A stretch of 64,000 nt of DNA from Colius striatus (Eukaryota; Chordata; Aves; Coliiformes; Coliidae). Shown here piece after piece: positions 58,387 through 64,000 of this stretch. The stretch is taken from contig NC_084763.1 in NCBI RefSeq assembly GCF_028858725.1, positions 57,311,152 through 57,375,151 on the forward strand, in the 5' to 3' direction. The translations under genes and the position numbers were made by a program. Within the stretch, counting starts at the first letter, position 1. Each line of letters begins with the position of its first letter. Under the pieces are notes generated by a model. The model worked only from the letters and a program-made list of their open reading frames with translations. It had not been told where the DNA came from and ran no database searches.

Positions 58387-59835
58387 CTGCAAGAGGCAAA
58401 TCTGAGAGGACAGCAGGTTCCTTAGATCTGAAGCACATGAAAGCAGACAAGCTTTGAAGCAGCAGTCTCACCAGTACACCTGGTCTGGAAAAAACCACTC
58501 AAGCAGCTCCACAGGCTGTACCTACCACCTTTTATTTTGGTACCAACACTTGTTAGACAAGAGCAAACACAAAGGGTTCGCTGTGGGGATCTCTCCCACT
58601 CTTGTGCCCTCCAACAGAATAAACCCAAGGCATGGTCATTACACGTGTGTGTTAAGGTTACTGTCTGGTGCTACAGGCCATGGAACAAGGCCACCCTGGG
58701 AGTACAGCTGGTATTTGGCCCTTGGAATGAGCTGTTCTCACCAGAACACTTGCACTTTGACCTAACAGTTGTGATTTCCTGAGAGGAGGGCACCATAAAA
58801 GTAAACACTGAAGCAACTCTGGAAGTAGCAAAGGACTGAAATTGAACTACCTAGACCCCAGGCAACATCAAGGAAGAAAACAGAGATATGCACTGGGATG
58901 TGAGGCTTTCTTCCCAGCTGCCCCAGAGCTCACTTCTCCAATACCATCTCTGTCTCTATGGCACACGCAGGCACCAGACAGCAGGGCAACAGCTCTTTGG
59001 CAGCAATGGGTTTGGAAACTAGAAAGCACTGATTTGGCAAAATAAACTCAGAGTTAGTGAATTCCCCTCCTCAACCACAGCCCTCAAGCTAATATTATCA
59101 CATCCCCTCCCACACCTGGTGCCAGAGGCCACAGAACCTTTGTAGGCTTCTTTCTGTGTGTATCACAGCTGAAGGAACGTGGCACACGCTGCCCCAAGCC
59201 CTGTGGTTTTGAACATAAACGTTCCTTCCTGCAGCCCTGGTGAGGTCCTTTGCTCTGGCACTCAAACACAAAGGCAGATGCTCAGGGCTTCCAGCTCTAA
59301 TGGAAGGAATTTAGTATCATTCAACAATTCCTGTTCCAAAACAGACACAGTTATTACTGCAAGTGCTTTGTTTTTGAGGAGGGAGGAAGAGTTGAGAACG
59401 TGAGCTACGAGAGCACTGACTTAGCTCCTCGCTGCAAGGTCTCTCTGTGTGTTTGTAAAACACTTGGTTCAGCTTTGGGGATGGTTTTTTTTATCAAACA
59501 GAACTTCTCCTCCTCATTCAAAGGAATAAGATAGCAGAAGGATAAACAGAATCAACAGGAAAACCATTGGATTGTGAAGTTCCTTCACCTTCAAGCTACA
59601 CTTAAGCATTTTCCTTGGGTTATAATCCATTTAGTGTACCTTGGTGACAATTCCCAGTCTGTTCCAAATAGCTACAATCCAATATCAAATGATCAGTGTG
59701 TTTTAATCACAGGCTTCATTAACTGACATTTTCAATGAGCCCATCTACATTTAGGTAAAGAAATGTGTGAAGGACAATGACTATGTCACATTACAGGAGT
59801 GAAACAACTCTCATCAAAGTTCTCTCAACTTATAC

Positions 59836-59966
59836 CTGTTTAAGCTCTTTTGCTTCTTCCTGGGAGATCTTCTCTTGCTTCTGCAGCTGAGCCTGGTCAT
59901 TGTCCATCCCTTCTCTACTTCCCACAGGAGAGCTGGGCTGCACCACTCCTCCCAAGAGTCCAGTAG
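59836..59966 (-). CDS. SNAP47: SNAP47 penultimate coding exon
   Basis: Encodes 43 full codons plus two bases of a codon shared with the exon before it (beyond this window). The acceptor on the minus strand reads TTTCTCTTGCAG before CTACTGG, and the donor is CAG followed by GTATAAGT. The exon is 131 bp and ends in phase 0. It starts TGLLGGVVQPSSPVG, a flexible linker, then becomes charged and helical (QKQEKISQEEAKELKQ), which continues without a break into ILKKLKG of the last exon. The N-terminal half of the Qc-SNARE helix therefore lies here. No stop or frameshift. The large upstream coding part of SNAP47 is not in this window; I found no further minus-strand exon between 59967 and 64000, though a short one could be missed. 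Confidence 0.87.
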
Positions 59967-60244
59967 CTGCAAGAGAAATTCCCATGGTCAGACTGCCATC
60001 TCCTGTAGCAAAGGGCAGGACCAGTGCCAGCACCAAACAGGCTGACCTCTGCTTTGCTCTGCAGCAGTTTAAGCTGTGGTCTTCTTTCTAGCTGGGTTTT
60101 GCACAGTGCCTCAGCCAGAGCTCACCAGGCTGCCAAGAGATGACTTATGATTAAAGGCAGCATTTGGAAAAGGGTTCATGTTGGGCTGTGGGGATTCATC
60201 TGGACAGGGAGCAAAGCAGCAGCGACACATTCCCAGTCAAACTC

Positions 60245-60797
60245 TGTTGGTTTGAACTGGGATAGAGTTCATTCCCTTCCTATCAGCTTGCATCAGGATA
60301 GACTTTGGATTTGTGCTGAGAGCAGTGATGAGAACACGGGAATGTTTCAGTTACTGCTGAGAAGTGCTTAGTCAGAGTCAAGTCCTTCTGCTCCTCACAC
60401 CACTCTCCCAGGGAGCGGGCTGGGAGTACACAAGAAGTGAGGAGGGGACACAGCTGACTCCTACAGGCTCAGGGAACATTCCAGATCTTATGATATCAAG
60501 CAGGGCATATAAAGCTGGGGGAAGGAGGAGGACAGGGGAGATGGTGTTTGTCTTCCCCAGTACCCGTTACATGTGAGCCCTGCTTCCCTGGAGGTGGCTG
60601 AACACCTGCCTGCCCACATGAACTCCTCATTTCTCTTTGCTAGTGTGGGTGGCTTTTGCTTTACCTATTACACTGCCCTTACCTCAGCCCACAAGTTTTC
60701 TCTTTTCCCCTTCCAATCCCCTCCCCTGCCCCACCGGGCGAAGAGAGAGCGAGCGGCTGTGCGGGGCTTAGCTGCGATCTGGGGTTAAACCACCACA
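60245..60797 (+). mobile_element. Solo endogenous-retrovirus LTR, antisense in the SNAP47 intron
   Basis: About 553 bp bounded by TG at 60245 and CA near 60797, matching the general plan of a bird ERV LTR. The stretch 'gggatagagttcattccctt' near the left end and the terminal 'ggggttaaaccaccaca' are typical of a common avian LTR family that I recall only in outline. A TATA box (TATAAA) lies at 60508 to 60513. No gag, pol or env and no second LTR follow, so this is a solo LTR left by recombination. The flanking six bases (aaactc and cacatc) do not match, so no clear target duplication was found. It is inert as far as can be seen. Confidence 0.8.
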
Positions 60798-61402
60798 CAC
60801 ATCCCTGAAGATTCTCCACCTGCTGCTTCTCCTCTTTTAACTAAAGAATTTCTAAGTGATGGATCAGGGACAGAGCCCAAGAGTCAAGTCAGCAAAGCCC
60901 TGCAGCAGAAGGGCAGCACTGACGCTCAGAGCCACCCCCAGCCCGGCAGCGTGGACGCAATCCCTCGTGTAACACGGCACCTGGCCTTTATTTAAAGCAT
61001 CAGCTCTTATTGCACTATCTGATCCTACCCAGGAGGGTGACAGGGACGTGCTGCAAGGAAAGGTTGTTATTTCTGATCCAGATGGCTGCTAAACACCCGA
61101 GACAACCATCCTGGCTCTCCAAAGCTTCCCCAGCTCTCCCACTTAAAGAGGTACGAAGGAGGAAGATAACGTGACTACCGCTGCCTGTGAGCACAAGGCC
61201 TGCCCCAGCAAGGGATGAGGAGAGCAGCTCTGATGCACACCTGGACACCAAGCATGCCACAGCTCACCCAAGAGCTGGTGCCCAGCTGGCTGGCCAACTG
61301 CCAGTGCACACCCAACCACTTTGGGTAACGTTACTTCCCCCTGCAAAGAGACAAAAGCTAAACCAGAAGGAGCAAAATCCCTCCCGAAGCAACTACTGCA
61401 AA

Positions 61403-61497
61403 CTCACAGAAGGCTAGGGTTGGAAGGGACCTTCAGAGATCATCTAGCCCAACCCCCCTGCCAAAGCAGGTCCCACCTAGATTGGGCCACACATAAT
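61403..61497 (-). mobile_element. CR1 LINE 3' fragment (group 1)
   Basis: 'tcacagaaggctagggttgg' then 'gatcatctagcccaaccccc' and 'gcaggtcccacctagattgg'. About 95 bp. Confidence 0.88.
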
Positions 61498-61827
61498 CCC
61501 TGGAATGATTCAGTTATCAGCCTGAGAGGCACTGGACTCAGTCAAGGCACTGAGACAAGCGAGTCGGTCACTGCACTGGTGTTACCCTGTGCAAATGCTC
61601 CTTGTATTTGGAGAGGTGAAGAACCAAGCACTGAGAAACACAGCTTATGGGGAACAACTGTCATAGCCTCACCTCAGAGGGCAAAGTGGAGAAGGGGTGA
61701 CAGACCTTCCCATGGCAGCAAACAGCCAGATGAGATTCTTGGTGTTTCTTAGCAGCTGTGTCCATTATCTCATTAAAAACAAGAAATCTCTCTATTTCAC
61801 TCCTTAACCTTGCTGAGGGTAAGGACT

Positions 61828-61896
61828 GGCACATGAAAACAGGAGTGGCACATGAAAACAGGAGTGGCACATGAAAACAGGAGTGGCACATGAAAA
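61828..61896 (+). repeat. 19-bp tandem repeat, 3.6 units
   Basis: Three exact units of ggcacatgaaaacaggagt starting at 61828, 61847 and 61866, and a partial fourth to 61896. Identity between units suggests recent expansion. Confidence 0.97.
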
Positions 61897-62646
61897 AGGC
61901 ACACAAAAAGAACTGAGGCATTTCATTTTCTAGGTGAAAACACCCACCAAAACAAGGGGATTGAATAGAAAAGCAAAGACACTTCCAAGAGCCACTTTGT
62001 TCCATTTGTGTAGCACCCAGCTGGATGGGGACACTGGCTGCCACCACGTGAGGACAAGAAGCTACCAAAGCTCTGCACAGAGAGCTGGAAGCTCAGCACA
62101 ACCAGAACTCTCAGTCCCAGCAGTAAGAATTCATCAGCCTCAAAAGGGATGACAACCCTAGTCTTCAGCTACAGGACTGCCTTAGGTTGGTTTACTGCAG
62201 CCACTGCAGGGGATTTCATCCTGGGCAGCTGTTATCAGCACGTTGGTGGTTTGATCTTGCACAGAAGAACCTCTGTTATACAACAAACCTCACTGCTCTG
62301 CCCTGAGCTTGGTCAAACCCCCCCTCCCCAGTCAGAAAAGACATGTAAAGCAGCTAAAAATACTTTCAGATAATCTGGTGTGTATAAAACTCTCCATAAA
62401 TCCCTCTGCTGAGTGGAATCAAGCCAACAACTCTTCAGAAGGATGAGTTTATGAATTTGCTTTTATAGAAATGAGCAATATAGCACGAGTTGTAGGCAGG
62501 GAGAGTCTGAACAGACAGGATCCAGATGAGACTGTGACAGCTGTGGAAATGTTCATGTCTAGGCTGCACCACAGAGGGTAAAGAACACCAGGAGCCAGCT
62601 GATGAGACAAATGTAACTCTGCTGCAAACATCTTTCTCCTGTAAGT

Positions 62647-62876
62647 CACAGTCTCAAGGGCTGGAAGGGAGCTGCAAAGCTCATGCAGTGCAACCCCCCT
62701 GCCAGAGCAGCAGCACCTAGAGCAGGGCACACAGGGACTCATCCAGCTGGGCTGGGATGTCTCAGAGAAGGAGCCTCCACAGCCCATCTGGGCAGCCCCT
62801 GCCAGGGCTCCCTCACCTCAACAGGGAAGAAGCTTTTCGTTGTGTTGCTTTGGAAGCTCTTCTGTTGCAGCTTGCC
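62647..62876 (-). mobile_element. CR1 LINE 3' fragment (group 3)
   Basis: 'tctcaagggctggaagggag' then the group 3 block through 'gaagcttttcgttgtgttgc' to 'ctgttgcagcttgcctttga'. Closely matches the proximal part of 40586 to 40830. Confidence 0.92.
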
Positions 62877-64000
62877 TTTGAATCAACATCCTCTCTCTGA
62901 CAACAGATGCATACACTTTCTGCACTCGCAGGGGTAGGCACGCACAACACACACACGCTTTTTTCCTCCCCCTTTTCCCCTGCTTTTGGGGGCGGGGGGG
63001 AGGAAATAATGAAACATCAGTATTTCCACCATGTGAGCAGCCACGGAAAATAAACCAGAGATTAAAAAGGCAGCTCGTGAGTGCCACCTTGTGACAGAAG
63101 GCACGCGGCGGCGGCCCCGGCGAAGGAACAAACAAGGGTTTTGGTGGAGCTGGAGAAGTCAAGATTTCCATAACCTCCAGTTTTCTTTACTGCCATTTCC
63201 AAATCAAACAGTCAAAATGCAGGTGGGGGTAGGAGAGCAATATCCTCGACTGACTGACTCAAATGCAAACAGAGCAGAGCAGTGGGAAATGAAGCACACT
63301 AGGGCTGTATAACCAATTATTTTATGTAACCAGCCTTAAGACCATCAGGAACTGCACAGCAATTAGCTGGAATAACTCTCTGCTTAAGAAACCAGCAGGT
63401 TGTTTTTCCTCTAAGTTGTTGTGCTGACATTTTAGTGCCAGATGCCCAAGACTGACTTCCTCAAAAATTAACAAGCTTTTCCAAGCAACGGCCCTTGACG
63501 ACTCGTCAACAACAGGACATCACCCTCCCTGCCCAAGTCCACTTCTAGCTTGGTGCACAGGGACAGGCTCATCTGTTGCTTTGCTGTATCATTTTTCTAC
63601 TCATTTTGAATACACTGGCAAGGAATCCATCCATGGCTTTGCTGCTTTTGTCAGCAATCAACCCAAAACCAAAGATTCGGGTGTATGGATAGAAGCAAAT
63701 CCCCAACGGACACAAGAACTCACCATCACTCCAAATGAACCCAGGGTTGGATTGGGAAGGAAACAACCTTTCCCAGAAGTAACAGTAGTAAGGAATGTCA
63801 TTCTTATCGTTGTGGAAGTGTTTCAGCCTCTACTGTGTGTTCTTAAAACAATTAAGCTATGCATTTGCCTAATCTGAGATGTGAGAGTCTCCTAAAGCCA
63901 AACAACGCAGCTTTTGCTCAAAGAATAGAGTCCTGTTTCTGAAGACATGAACATGATGTTTATCCCATGTGCTACTGAAAAACCTGCTGGACAGGTTTAA

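Larger units (their letters stand above)
53513..59835 (-). other. SNAP47: SNAP47 last intron
   Basis: A GT-AG intron of 6323 bp. It holds CR1 pieces at 53665, 54445, 55594 and 58280, of which only 54445 is antisense to the gene. The long gaps between them (54626 to 55593, 55713 to 58279, 58387 to 59835) show no exon or other repeat that I recognise. Confidence 0.8.
59967..64000 (-). other. SNAP47: SNAP47 intron, continuing beyond the window
   Basis: At least 4 kb of intron upstream of the 59.8-kb exon. Contains a solo LTR, two CR1 ends and a 19-bp tandem repeat. The remaining gaps (60798 to 61402, 61498 to 62646, 62877 to 64000) show no exon. A very GC-rich stretch at 63104 to 63123 (gcacgcggcggcggccccgg) stands out in the last. 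Confidence 0.7.

Noticed and set aside
60245..60797. Full-length endogenous retrovirus
   Set aside because: Only one LTR is present, with no internal genes or second LTR within the window.

Overview
This is nuclear DNA from a bird. Two things show it. Fragments of CR1, the dominant bird LINE, occur throughout (about 44 pieces by my boundaries, roughly 11.7 kb or 18% of the window). The only recognisable gene is a spliced vertebrate gene, the 3' end of SNAP47, on the minus strand. An 18% CR1 load is high for a bird. Woodpeckers and relatives (Piciformes) are known for CR1 expansion, so I suspect that group, but this is inference. Nothing prokaryotic, no organelle sequence and no tRNA or rRNA gene was seen.

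Layout. Positions 1 to about 51,100 hold no gene I can support. This stretch is intergenic DNA studded with 5'-truncated CR1 copies in both orientations, a few microsatellites and three notable tandem arrays: a 10-bp purine array at 5.2 kb, a 42/39-bp array at 11.4 kb and a 17/18-bp array at 22.2 kb. Positions 51,105 to 64,000 are the 3' part of SNAP47 read right to left: a coding exon (59,966 to 59,836), a 6.3-kb intron, the last coding exon with stop (53,512 to 53,366), and a long 3' UTR ending near a poly(A) signal at 51,128 to 51,123. A CR1 copy lies antisense inside the UTR. The intron upstream of the 59.8-kb exon carries a solo retroviral LTR in antisense orientation.

CR1 copies fall into five sequence groups, used below as working labels rather than database names. 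Group 1 ends in a GGTCCCTTCCAACCCC-like tail and carries 'gtcacacaggaacatgtcc' (reverse strand). Group 2 carries 'ccctggctcagggggcacag' (reverse strand). Group 3 carries 'gggcacacagggactcatcc' (reverse strand). Group 4 carries 'tttccctgagaggggtgtca' (sense). Group 5 carries 'agctgttccctgggagggtg' (sense). CR1 sense on + means the 3' tail lies at the higher coordinate.

How it works together. The two SNAP47 exons encode the C-terminal Qc-SNARE helix, and the intron between them falls inside that helix. In human, SNAP47 is followed by PRSS38, WNT9A and WNT3A. If that order holds here, the left 51 kb is the flank between SNAP47 and the WNT genes, but no WNT or protease exon was seen. I found no previously undescribed system. 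The most interesting structural observation is that two unrelated minisatellites have grown out of nearly the same point of the CR1 sequence in two separate copies.
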